Shown: positions 36,978 to 49,100 of the stretch, one piece after another | Position numbering within the stretch: the first letter of the stretch is position 1 | How the letters are laid out: every line of letters begins with the position of its first letter | Origin: Thuidium tamariscinum | Lineage: Eukaryota > Streptophyta > Bryopsida > Hypnales > Thuidiaceae | Direction: 5' to 3' | Length of the DNA stretch: 64,000 bases | Assembly (NCBI GenBank): GCA_947034885.2 | Contig: OX344758.2 | Span: 436,501 to 500,500, forward strand | Position numbers and translations under genes: made by a program | The notes under the pieces: generated by a model | Databases searched by the model: none | Seen by the model: the letters and a program-made list of their open reading frames with translations, nothing else | Told to the model about the DNA's origin: nothing

Positions 36978-39900
36978 TTATACATATAGGATATAAGGAA
37001 ATATACCAATTGTCACTTGATATACATTTTTATTTGGCTCCACCCTAATCTCCAACACCGCTATTGCACCAAGTCCTAGAAGAGGTATAAAGATTACTTC
37101 CAGAATTTGTCCTCTAATATTTCCAACACTTTTTCGTTTGTTTTTTTGTTCTTTAGTTGGATCATTTGCAAGTCTTTTAATTGTTTGGTTGTTCTTTACT
37201 ATTGGATGTGCATTTAGATTTGGTGGACATGATTGGTTGAAAAAGACAAGCTCAAAAATTTTAGCCATTGTAAAGAATTTAGTTGGCAATAATGTGGGCC
37301 AGTTGTAGGGGCAAAAACTTGCATCCTATAAGAGTAAAGTCTTCTCTCGATTGAGATTGGTCCATATTAGTATAGGCTAAATTTCAAGTAGCTCTGGCTA
37401 ATCAATGACTCACTTCATCTTTGTGCCTTCTATACATCATTCAATGTCATTCTAACAGAACAAGAAATCCACGACCTCTCGCTTAGTTCAAAACTCTTGT
37501 TTTCTACTATAATATGTTGGAGCTTGGGTTTCCTTTCTATCCTTTGCAATCCTTGAAGTACACTTGATGTTTGATGTTTGTTGTTGAGCAAAGCATCTTA
37601 CACTCAATTTGTATTTGATCCTTGTAATATGCCACTTCAATGTATTACAATCGCATTTGCATACTACCAAACGTCACATAGTAGAGAGGATTGACATCAT
37701 TGCGATTTTGAGTACCTTTTATTAAATCTTCTATAACCTTTTTAGACTATATTTGAAGTTTTGAACGTAGGGCTACAAAAAGTTGACTTTGTTTGATCTA
37801 TATTAATCTCTTACATCACCAATAGGTACATCAAGTGTCTTCTTTGTGCTTCCAAAAATTCTTCTCCTTCCAGATGTGGTACTCAAGTTCCCGCACCATG
37901 TACTTTTGGCAATGTATTCAATACTTTTCCAATTTTTTTGAGGCATCCATTGCATCTTGCACCTCTCAACTTCAATTCCTCCCTTTGATGATCTTGACCC
38001 TAATGCATATTTGCTTAGGTATGTTCGGTAGTTTGTCATTTGCATCTAGGTGCAAATATTGTCAAAACAAGATGCATCTAACAAATTGTTTTTTCTTCTT
38101 CCTAACATTTATAGCCACTTACTGTTATATACCATTTTAGACAAATTATAGAAAATCATATACGTCATCTTTTCTAAAGTGAGACCCTAAAAATCCAATT
38201 ATAGCAAAAAATGAATACAAAATGGAAACACTATTGACATGCCAATTATATTTCAAATTGCTTTGCATAGTTGCAAGCATTTTAGTACAAGGTTTTAGGT
38301 CTAAAAGAGTATAATTGAACTTAGGAATTTAGACCTAAAACCTTGTACCTTAGGGTATACTTAGAGCCGTCAGATCCGATGGATGTCAAAATGATGGCCC
38401 ATACTAGTCCCATTTTGGAACCTTTCAAATTCTTATTACCATAAATTTTCAATCACTTGCACTAAAATATTTCACTAATTAGATCTAGTTATGAAAAAAA
38501 TTCTTCCACTATCAAATTCAAATCTCTAGTCCTCAATTTCTAATAGAATAAAAAAATATTTTCAGTACCAAAAGAAGATTCAGTTACCATTGTCATGAAG
38601 CCTCTCCATTGTAAATACTGGATATGCCAAAATGTAAGCCAGTGGTCTGAGTAATGAAGTGAATCTTCACTTACAACTCTACATGAGAACCACCACGACC
38701 TAATTGCAAGAGAGCATGTCTTCACTTCATTCAAAGTCTTTGATTCTTTGTATTGTTTACATACTGTAATGTACTATTGTTGGAATGTTTACTTGATGTG
38801 CTTCTATATAAGTTTGTAAATGAATTATTCCTATGTAGTTTACAAGCCCTCTTATGATTTTTTAAGACCTCATTTGCAAGACCACTACCATAAACAATGC
38901 AAACCACATTCCAATTGACCATAGCACTATCTACCATGAACTCCTTAAAATTTGGCATATGCACTCTTTTTTTCTCTACTTTAACGTTCAACAACCTTCA
39001 AAATTACACTTGGATCTCCGTATCTTTTGATTGCATACCACAAATAGCAATAGTCATTTCTTTCTTGTACTGAAAGTTGTACACGTGGCAAGCCATGGTG
39101 GTCAATTGTTCATGTGCTTTGCATGGTCAAACATTATCTACGCATTCTGTAGATCACCTCCAAGTTGCATGTGCCTCATCAAGTCGACTCTACTTCTAGG
39201 TCCTTCAATGAACATTTTGAAGATGTAAACCTTTTCTTTGCTATGGCTTGGAAAGATATTATAGTGTATGAATTCAAACTTGGATTCCCTCTTCATAGTC
39301 ATAATGATGTCAATGAACCCTTTTTGGTTGTTTGAACATAAAGAGGCGATGATATTCCATATACTACTATTTAGAAACTTGAAGCAATCTATGACCCCTT
39401 CTATTTCCTCTCCTTTCAAGATCTACTTTACTCCCTTTCTATGGTGAAATGAGCGGTTTGTGAAATCTATGCTAGCAGACAAGGCAATGGTGGAATTTGT
39501 GGCTATAGAGGTTTTGGCAACTTCATCTACAATGAGTATAGTAATTTCTTTTGTAGAGTCTATATACATGATTTTTTCTATTGAGTGACTATGATTTCCT
39601 AAAAGAATTACAGCCCTACTCAAATTAAGGTTGTCACTACAACAATAGTAAATCTTCGTGTCACAAGTGTCATTTTAGGAATCAATTCAAGAACATTCTC
39701 CAATGTCATTTCAAGAATCTCGTTCATGCTCTAATGCCTTTCCATCTACACTAGCAATACATCCATTTTTTTTGTCAAACTTAAAATGATAAATAAGCAA
39801 AAGCAAAGTCATGCACTATCTTGAAATTTAACTCACCTCTTTAAGGAACTCAAGCCTATTAGAGGGATGAGCCACTACTAATAGTAGTTTGTCCATTTTT

Positions 39901-40040
39901 ACCATCAAAGTATTAGTTCTCTCTTTCGCTCTTGTCTTTACAGCATAAATGACCTCTTTTAGCCTTTTGTTGCTTTTTGGTATGGCATTAATATAATTTC
40001 TCATTGCAACATGTGCTACTTGAAAAATATCTTGGTGCAT
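36978..40040 (-). pseudogene. decayed MULE-type transposase
   Basis: A chain of minus-strand open segments runs from about 40040 down to 36978, in several frames with gaps between them. The segment at 38731-38994 has FMVDSAMVNWN, then KRACKLH, which looks like the Asp and the C-x-x-H of the MULE transposase core (D..CxWH pattern). Upstream segments (39138-39419, DLMRHMQLGGD) and downstream ones (38540-38734, IRSWWFS, HYSDHWLTFWH) read like one continuous protein. The last segment (36978-37289) is basic. The gene has clearly lost function, with many stops and shifts. Its place next to the left terminal repeat fits the Mutator-like call for the large element. The family assignment rests on my reading of motifs by eye. 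Confidence 0.45.
38285..38348. repeat. 21-bp perfect hairpin
   Basis: GTACAAGGTTTTAGGTCTAAA at 38285-38305 is the exact reverse complement of 38328-38348, with a 22-base loop. It lies in a gap between transposase segments, so it is either in a former intron or a tiny inserted element. Confidence 0.8.
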
Positions 40041-40269
40041 GATTACCCCATTTTTTCACTTAGTTATCAAGAAAGTTTCAAAAGCATGCCAAGCAAAAGG
40101 ATTTGAATTTCTTAAAGAACAACGTATTTTTCTTTAAATAAATGATGTAAAAACCTCCATAAGTACAATGTACCATTTCTTGAAAACCATGCTTTCAAAA
40201 CACCTTTTCTTCTTTGTGAGGCTAAATAAGTAGATTTGTGAATCATTCACCAGCAAAAGTCTATACTTT

Positions 40270-41640
40270 TGCACTTGGTACAAAGTGAAGGTTATATTCT
40301 ACTCAATTTCAAAGCTATCTTTTTAGTCATGGTTTCAAAAAAATTTGAAAAATAGACCTTTGAAAAAACCAATGGTATCAAAACTAGAAGTATCTTTTAA
40401 CATCCTATAAAGTTCAATTGGATTCAATAGACCTTTATGGGGTGCTTGGAGGTGCCCCTTCTTTTAGGTACCCTGTTGAATTTCAAAACTATCTTCTTAG
40501 TCATGGTTTCAAAAAATTAAAAAAATACTTTAAAAAAAGTCAATGGTATCAAAATTAGAATTAATTCTAAGAGTACTATAAAGTTTAGTTGTATCCAAGA
40601 GAAATTGGGGGATGCTTGGAACTACCTCTCTTTTTAGATACCCTGCTGAATTTCAAAACTATCTTTTTGGTTATGATTTAAAACACTTAGGAAATTGTTT
40701 AAAAAAAAATTAAAGGATAACAAATTAGGAGTACTATCAGGCACTTCCAATTTCCAAAAGGGCCATCGGTACCCCGAGTTTAGGTACCCTACTAAGTCCA
40801 AAATCAAAGTTTTGGTCATAGTCTTAATTTTTTTAATTTTTTTTCCTATATTAATAATTAATCAAGAGAATTATATGATAAATTAATTTAAAAAAATTCA
40901 AATTTTTTTAAACTATGACAAAAAATTTGATTTTTGACTTAGAAAGGCACCTAAATTGGGGGTACTATGAGGCACCCCAAAAAGGTCCGTCGGATCCGAC
41001 GGCCCTTTTGGAGGTGCCTCATAGTACCCCTAATTTGGGCTCCTTGAATTTTTCGAAAAAAAAATTTCCTAAATTTTTTAAACCATGATCAAAAAGATAG
41101 TTTTGAAATTCAACAGGGTATCTAAAAGAGAGGTAGTTCCAAGCATCCTCCAATTTCTTTTGGATCCAAATAAAATTTATAGGACTCTAATAATTAATTC
41201 TAGTTTTTATACCATTGACTTTTTCAAAAGTATTTTTTCAATGTTTTGAAACCATGAGTAAAAAGATAGTTTTGAAATTCAACAGGGTACCTAAAAGAGG
41301 GGCACCTCCAAGCACCCCATAAAGGTCTATTGAATCCAATTGAACTTTATGGGATGTTGAAATATACTTCTAGTTTTGATACCACTAACTTTTTCAAAGG
41401 TATTTTTTTCAAAATATTTGAAACTATGACCAAAGTCTTAATTTTGAATTCAATTGGATACGTAAAAGAGGGGAGCACTAAGTACCTTAAAAGGTCTGTT
41501 GGATCCTATGGAACTTTATGGGGTGGTTGGATACTTAGAGTTAGAGTACCATGAGATACCTAAAAAAACCCGCTTCTTTTTGGAGTATCTCATGGTATCC
41601 CAATTTTGGATACCATTGAAATATTTTTGTAGAAATCTTG
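40270..41640. mobile_element. large modular palindrome centred on GTCGGATCCGAC
   Basis: The centre at 40984-40999 is CGTCGGATCCGACGG. On each side, modules of about 170 bp repeat in tandem and point towards the centre. They contain AATTTCAAAACTATC on the left (near 40295, 40480, 40650) and GATAGTTTTGAAATT on the right (near 41095, 41265). Arms are imperfect, with about 60 bp extra AT-rich DNA on the left. No coding capacity. Related smaller palindromes with the same core lie at 45418-45500 and 45768-45860. It is probably a foldback-type element built from a repeated hairpin module. Confidence 0.6.
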
Positions 41641-42121
41641 AACTTTCAAAGGATGCTCTTTTGGTGAACATTGATCATTTTAGTTATTCTTTCTATAAGC
41701 TAAGTAATCATTCAAGTGAAATTTTTGAACAGTTGGAGATCTCAAAAATACTGCTCATGTTTTAGAATCAGAGGTCAAATTCAATAAACTAAAACCCTAG
41801 CTACAAAGTGAATGACCATGCCATACTACTTTGCAAAGTGAATACTTGCCATTTTTCAATTTCCGGACTTTGCGCACTCAAGCTTCAATGATTCCATCTC
41901 GCCAATGACAAAAGACTGTAGATGCCTAAAAAACAAGAATCATTTTTTTTTCAGAATATCTGGGTGTACTCAACAGTGCCAATTTCAGATTTTAGAACCC
42001 TTGAAGAAGTTCTTAATGAGATACTTATAGCTATAGGAGGGAATTTAGGAATTGAAATTTTACATTTGATTAAACCTACCAAGGACAATAAATTTGAGCT
42101 TAGTAAAGCTTTGAAATTTCA

Positions 42122-45088
42122 CACTACTAGAAATGGGGGGTATATATGACTGCAGCAAATGACTGGTATATGACTACCTGTCCGATGTGACTCAAAAATG
42201 ACTGACTCTTCCATAATTGCACCACTGGTGGGTCCGAAGCAGTTCTTGAGTCATTTGCAAGTCATTTTCTGCAACTCCTGGATGTAACCAACTTGAAGTG
42301 GCAAGGTCTAGTGGACTTTCATCTGTGTTGACGTCATAGTGTTCATGCAGTCATTTAATCCGACTACGCTTTACTTTTACATGACTAAGAAATGACTGAA
42401 GGGTCTATGGGACCACCTGATGGGATTTTTTTGGCAAAAGCGGGCAGGGCAGCATGTTGACGTGGAATGCAGTCGCAGTATTGCTACTAGGATGCGACTG
42501 TGAATGACTTGGGAATTACTAAGAAATTACTTCAAAGATGTTCTCTATACTTTTTGTGGATTCTAAGCTTTTCAAGGTCTGCTTGCTCCTTCTTGCTGAC
42601 GTGGACATAAGTTACTGTAGAATGACTGCCATGTGACTGTCTAAGTGAAAGAAGAGCAAGCATTTCAGTTGCTCGAGGCAGCACTTTAGGAAAAATTTTA
42701 AAGCATGTACAGATATACATGAAGAACATACACTAATGTTGTACATCTCACGAGACTTCTTGTATAACGTACATTAGAGTATTAGTTGAAGTCTTCTTGT
42801 AAAGCACATGGAGGAGCTTCAACGCTGTGGCGGAATTCCATTAGGCCGCGTCCCATACAGGCTTCTGTCTTCAGTAATATCTTGTGATGCAACTCCTGAC
42901 CTCCTATGTGTTCACAGTTGCTACCTGAGTTTCCTCCTTCTATACATTTTCTAGTCAAGGGCGACTCCACTGAATCTTAAGAATGACTGGTACACTACTA
43001 TAGTACAACTAAGGAATGACTTTCCATGACTTCTGGGCAACACATGTTTGAATGCGCAAATACTGCCACAAATGCTAAGATTTGGTCAAGAAACTGAATA
43101 CAGAAGAAATGTAATTTCGTCTTCAGGTTATACAAACACCTCATGCATGATAGAGTGTTGCAAACACTGCGCCACTGAAGCTGTACTTAAGCCAGACCAA
43201 TGTAATACTTTGGTCCTAATACTCCCCATCAGCTAACAAGTTCGATCTCTTGCTCAGTCAACTCCATGGCTCCAACTAGATTAACCACCTCTTCAGGATC
43301 AGGAAAGCTATTAGGTGCTCTCAAGCCTGGAGTCTCACTTCTTGTAGAGATGAATGCGTCTATTGTGTCCAAAACTTCACGTCTTGCTTGGGCCTCTTTT
43401 ACAACACTACTTTCCAACCAGGTCTACCTACAACATCTGAAAAGAATACTTGTGTCGCTTGGCTTGGGAATATGAAGGGCTCAGATAGGCGAGGTAGCTT
43501 GTGCCAAAAGTTCACCACAAGGAATCCAGACTCATCCCGTGTATATGTTGGATTCCCTCGACTGTCTTGGGGTTTCAACCACTCACAGCGTAATAGAATG
43601 ATACGCATGCTCAATGTACCATAATCTAGCTCCAACACATCTTTCAAAATTCCTACATAGTTCGCAGTCGATTCATCTCCATTCTTTGAGTACTCCTGAA
43701 AAACGGAAGCTATTCTATTGTTGTAGATCAACAGGTGGGTTGTTTGGTTGTCTTCTACTCGAAACTGATTACCAAATGCAAGGACTCGTCCGTACCGAGT
43801 GGCCCTTAGCGATGGCTTCTTGCTTAGTAAAAAGCAATCCATCTCAATCAATTGGATTCCTCAAGTCCATGTTTGCATTTTGCATTGTCCGTTGAATCCA
43901 ATCAGAGAGTGCTAGGGTGTTTGGATTTTGGTCTAATTCATTCCTCCACTTCCTATACACGAAAGGTCAATTAATATTATGAGTTGCTGGCAGGAAAGGA
44001 CATGCACATTAGAAGGCAAGTACAATGGTCACAATGCAGCCGTTGGAACGACTATGACTACATCCCCTTCTATGACTATAAAATCACTTCAATAAGTCAC
44101 GTTCAAGTCATTCTTTAGTTTTAGGTGTTATAACGACTCCTATATGACTTGAACACAACTTTGGCGCTACTGTAGGGCCATCAATTCCTGCATTTTATAT
44201 ACCCCAAATGGTTTGTCTTGCCTTCTACTATCCCAATCCTATAAAGAGCTTCTCATTTCATCTCTGGATACTCACACACTAAGTGCTTTAAGAAGCCATG
44301 TGATACTTGTATCAAATATGATATATGTTGTATAGTGTATTGTATGATTTTTTATTATGTATGGCATATTGTATATGGTGTATAATTATGTATGGCATAC
44401 TGTATATGGTAAATCATTGTAATACTTTGAATGTGCTTATATGTAACTTTAGAATGACTATAAAATGACTTGCCACATGTCAATCCATTTACAAAATGCA
44501 AAAACTCCATCATGACTAAAAAAACATTTCTTTAAATGTACTGACATGTCAGAATAGTCAGATTACTCATTGACATTATCACAACTGCACAATGACTTCA
44601 AAACGACTCTGTAAATGTACTGACACGTCAGACTGTTCACTAACATTATCGCAACTGCACAGTGACTTCAAAATGACTCTGAGATGGCAATCCACGTCAG
44701 CTTCTTAACAACTAAGTTGCAACTTCAGAATGACTTAAAAACCGCTGACGTGGTCGTCCACATCAGCAGGTCTATGACTCAGACCCGACTCGTCCGTGAC
44801 TGTGGATGACTCTGACGTGGACACCTAAGTCCCAAAATTTTCAGGAAAGTGGGCAGATGCTCGCCTTTTTCCATAGCACCTGCCCCAAACCGTCCCTTGC
44901 CACGTGGACCTTGTCATCGATTTTCATCCAAGGTAGATTCAGATGGTGCTAATACAAACGCAGAGTCATAAATAATGACTTGTCCACAATGACTCGGAGC
45001 CTGGAGTCACCGTGAAGTCATTTTTGTCCTAAATGACTCCCCTGCAGTCATATACTGGAGTCATATATACCCCCCATTTCTTGTAATG
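42122..45088. mobile_element. CACTA transposon with remains of its DUF4216 gene
   Basis: It begins CACTACTAGAAATGGGGGG and ends with the matching inverted sequence, where the terminal CACTA has one change (CATTA on the minus strand). TCA at 42119-42121 and 45089-45091 is the 3-bp duplication. Both subterminal regions are filled with ATGACT and AGTCAT motifs, dozens of them, in both orientations. A minus-strand relic of a DUF4216-type protein lies in the middle. The main transposase part is gone, so the element is an internally deleted derivative. Confidence 0.85.
43205..43990 (-). pseudogene. CACTA-associated DUF4216 protein, fragment
   Basis: Minus-strand frames at 43990-43860, 43851-43399 and 43417-43229 read on from one another. 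The long frame has GILKDVLELDYG, LLRCEW, GFLVVNFWH and EPFIFPSQATQVFF, the order of conserved phrases in DUF4216 (usually YxGVIKDIxELDYG, F+CDWV, GFxxVNF, PFxLAxQAxQVFY). This domain sits at the end of En/Spm transposase-type proteins in plants. The frame shifts once near 43400-43417, after GRPGWKVV, and again upstream. The tail (LVGAMELTEQEIELVS) is acidic. About 250 residues remain of a protein that is normally much longer. Confidence 0.7.
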
Positions 45089-45417
45089 TCAATTGATTTT
45101 TGATTCTTCATACATTAATCTTTTGTAGAATTCTTGGATAGCCTTTCTTGGATTAGGTCTTTATACCTTTGATAATTGTATCCGAAAGAATTTGCTTTAG
45201 TTTTCAGCTGAGTTTCTAATTACATATAAATTTTTGATTCCAGACATGCTAGAGTCAAATAAGCTTGTTTGAGGGCATTTTTCTCTTACTTGTGACCCTC
45301 AATCTAATTTTCTATCGAAACTAACTAGAAGTGTTGTACTTCAGCGCATAAACGCACTCTTTTGGTTTGTTTGTTTTTTTCAAAAACGGCTTGTTTAAAC
45401 TGCTTAGTGTACCAATA

Positions 45418-45500
45418 CTGGGGGTACTACGAGATACTCTAGGAAACACCGTCGGATCCGACGGTGTTTCCTAGAGTATCTCGTGGTACCCTTAGTTTTG
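45418..45500. repeat. palindrome with GTCGGATCCGAC core
   Basis: GGGTACTACGAGATACTC..ACCGTCGGATCCGACGGT..GAGTATCTCGTGGTACCC forms a hairpin of about 38 bp per arm with only a couple of mismatches. Same core and module ends as the large palindrome at 40270-41640. Confidence 0.8.
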
Positions 45501-45767
45501 GCATATTGAGAAGTATGTTTTAAGAAAATTTGTGAAACCATTTTTTATTTTGGGTTTTTAGTTCAAATCCCTGGGGTTTTTTGGCTTGCAAAAGCCTTGA
45601 TCTAAACTCAATGCCATATATTAGATCTTCCATGATTGAGTTCTTTGACACTTTATTTTTGAAAATCAATGGCCATGTAAGCAGATTCTTCATAAATGAT
45701 GTTTTCTTAAGAAATTTTATTCTTTGCGAATTTCTAATTTTCTTTGAAATCTCAATTAGGTACCAAA

Positions 45768-45860
45768 AATTGGGGTACCATGGGATACTAGAGAAAGTAC
45801 CGTCGGATCCGATTGTATATTCTAAGATCTCTCATGGTACCCTAGTTTTGGGTACCCTTG
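45768..45860. repeat. decayed palindrome with GTCGGATCCGA core
   Basis: GGGTACCATGGGATACT..GTCGGATCCGA..CTCATGGTACCC, a more diverged copy of the 45418-45500 palindrome, about 270 bp downstream of it. Confidence 0.65.
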
Positions 45861-46199
45861 TGAATTCCATTATTATTATTTTTATTAATTCTCTTATTTG
45901 TGTGCAATTTTTCCAAGTTCCTAACGCTATTTTAGGGCCAACATAAGGTTTTCAATGATTTTTTAGCAAGTATAGAGCATTGAAGTCCAACTTTGTGCGT
46001 GCCATCTCCACGTGTGCATTGCGCGCTGCCTTGTGCGAGGGGACCCCATTTGTGTATACATATTTTGAATCTGTAGTATTAAGCCAAACTTGCTAACCCT
46101 CACTCGGTGTTTTAGAAATTAGCCCAAAGTTGGCACCCAATTGTTTCAAATTTCTTTCATCTCTTGTAGTCAAACCTCTTCATTTTTCTATTTCTAATT

Positions 46200-49100
46200 T
46201 TCTCCATGGTTGGAATGTCAAAGTAAGGGCATTCATGCTCGTGAGGGCGTTGCCGGTGCCAATGGCCAAGTTTTATCCATTCAAGCCTTATATGAAGGAG
46301 GTCCATCCGAGGCAAAGACTTCAAAAGATGTTGAAGAGGTGGTTGGAGAATCCAAAGATGAAGAGATAGAGGAAGAGGAAGAGGATCTACCGATTTGGTA
46401 AGATTTGAGGACATCATGAGTGTAGCAAGTTGTATTGTAGATGCCTTGGATGTCTTTGTGCACACCCGCAATACTAATTGGCCAGGTCACCTTGTCGCGG
46501 GCTTCAATCACAAGCACAAGAAGGTTGAGTTTTCTCCTGAGAGCTTAGAGATCAAGTATAGCTCAGAGCCACAGACATGCACGTCCATTATAAGTCTAGA
46601 GTTGCACGAGTTGAATGACTCAAATGATAGTGGTAGACTGCATTTTGAGGGAGAATTCATCATTATTCTCAGCTCAAACTTAGACACTGACAATAAGGTT
46701 GATGTTGTTAGTATTTGAATGGCACTACAGATTGCCCATCTAGTTCTGAGAGCTCCTTGAGCCTACTACTTAGTGAACTTTTTTTGCAATCAAAACGGCA
46801 GTCATTTTGGACTTCCAATTTGATGTAAAGGGTTCACTATTTTGGCTCATCAATGATCAATGATGTCTTGTGTATTCATTCAATATCCCTTTTTATTTTA
46901 AGTGATGGAATTGGATTTGCAAATGGTTGTCACACCAGTAGCTAAAAGGCAAGAAGATAGAATCATGGAGACTCTTGGAAGAGAAGATAACCTTCAATCC
47001 AACATTAACGGGAATGGAGACTTCAATCAACCTAGAGTGGGGGGTGAAGAAGACGTAGAGATGTTAAAGGGAGATGACATGGGTGACAATGAAGAAAAGG
47101 ACCTCCTTGAAGACAACCTCCAAAGGCTGCAGAAAGTGGACTCCATCACCACCATCAATGCCTCGAGGATGAAGCCCAAGAAGACCTTCCACCTCACTAT
47201 TCCTCTTTGTAGGATGTTTGCTATGCCAATGGTTCTGCCCACCCTCTCATGTGACATCTAGTTCCTAGAGAGGGAATTCATAGGTGGATATTGGGATGAT
47301 GTAGTTGTCTTCTATGTGTCTACCGCCAATGAGGCAAGAGAGTCCTCACAGTTCATCAAGGAGGAAATGGATGAGTGGGACCCTGTATAGAAATGCAAAA
47401 ATGTAGAGTTTGAGAGCTAATTGAATGCCAATCCAGGTCTCAAGTGCCTCAAGAACTCTAAGTTCTTCGTCTATCACGGAAACCATCGACTCCTTGTATG
47501 GATGAATGTCATTTCCAAGATGTATGCCACCAACTATGATTAGTACTATGCAGTGGACAACATTCTCTTAAACACAAAGGGGAAAATTGAGCTTGTTATG
47601 TAGGTCATACACAACATCAATAAGTAGGTGCATGAAAACAACTCTACTCTCTCTTGCTTGTCTTGCATATACTATATTTTCAATTGCATCTTGTTCTACA
47701 CAATGAAAATCAATTCTTATCTTATTTAAATTTGATGGAATGTACAGATCCACGGAGGATTCACACATCAAAACCAACCTTGTACACACTCTCTACTGGA
47801 TGCAAAAGTATGGCCTACTGCCTATGAAAAGGTTCAATGAAATGCTCAGGCCTTTGGAGAGAAAGAAATGTATTGCACTGCCAACAAAAAGGACGTAGTA
47901 CTCCATATCTATAGAGGTCTTCACTTCCTTCATCTTCAGGGTAAGACTTACAAAAGGCCTCTCCTTTACATCCACTCTCTGTTTCTTGTTATTGCCTTGG
48001 TTTCTTTCATTTGCTAAGGTTTGAAAAAAATGTGGGAATAGACAACAAGAGATTGTCATGGCAACTCGTAGATGCAGCGCTTTGAAGATATACAGAGACG
48101 ACATCACTTGAGAATCAAACCATAGAAGGAGAAACTCTATCCACGAGGGTGGAAGCCAAGAAAAAGAATGTCAAATTCTATGTCAAGATGATCAAGCTCC
48201 TCACCATTGCCAATCCCGCTTATGGAATGCGATTCCTTGAAGAGATTAGTTGAATTGCTTCATTGATCATGTCTTCTTTCACTGTCATTCTTCCTTGCAT
48301 TCAAAATGAAATTCAATGGCTTTGTGATTGTCTAGGTGGAGAGGCATTGAAGCTCCAATGAGGTGCCCGAAACGATACTCGAGAAATTGAAGATGCTAGT
48401 CACCTGCAACACGATGCCATACCACAAAATGAAGTTCCTCAAGTGGTAGAACACATCCATTCCATCTCATGATGCTAGGAAGTTCCTAGCCAAACTCGTT
48501 GCTAAATCACATCTCGAACCATTCTTCAACAAGCATGTCTGGTATGTAGGGATAAGTTCATTTGTTCACACCATTTTAGATTCATGTTGTTATTTCTTTT
48601 GGTGGAAGTGCTTATAGGTACTTTCTTTGCATCTCACGTTTTTGTACATGAAATGAATTTCTTATTCTAATCAACATTTTCTACAGATCGAGGATGCTTC
48701 GGTCCAATACTTCGATGGAATGGTCAGACAAAACAATCTCAAGATTGACATGATGGTCCCGCAATAGTGTGAGCGCTCCTAACTGCACCCTCGAGCTAAG
48801 AGTTTTTCACACAGGTCCTGTGTCTAATTGAGTTTTCTTTCTAATTGGGTATTAAAAGAAAACCTTCCAAGCAATGAACTCTTTTAGTCACGTCTTTTAA
48901 GTGTTTTAATCTAATTTTGTGGTTATAATTCTATCTATTCTATTCTAAAATTCAACCAATCGATCCTACTCTATTCTATTCTATCAAATGTTATTGTGCC
49001 TAAATCTAATTCCAAGTATTTGGTAAAAAGAAACTTAACAGTAAAACGATGAGAATGAAAATTAAATGTGAGCGGTTTACCTCCTCTGCGTAAATCTCCA

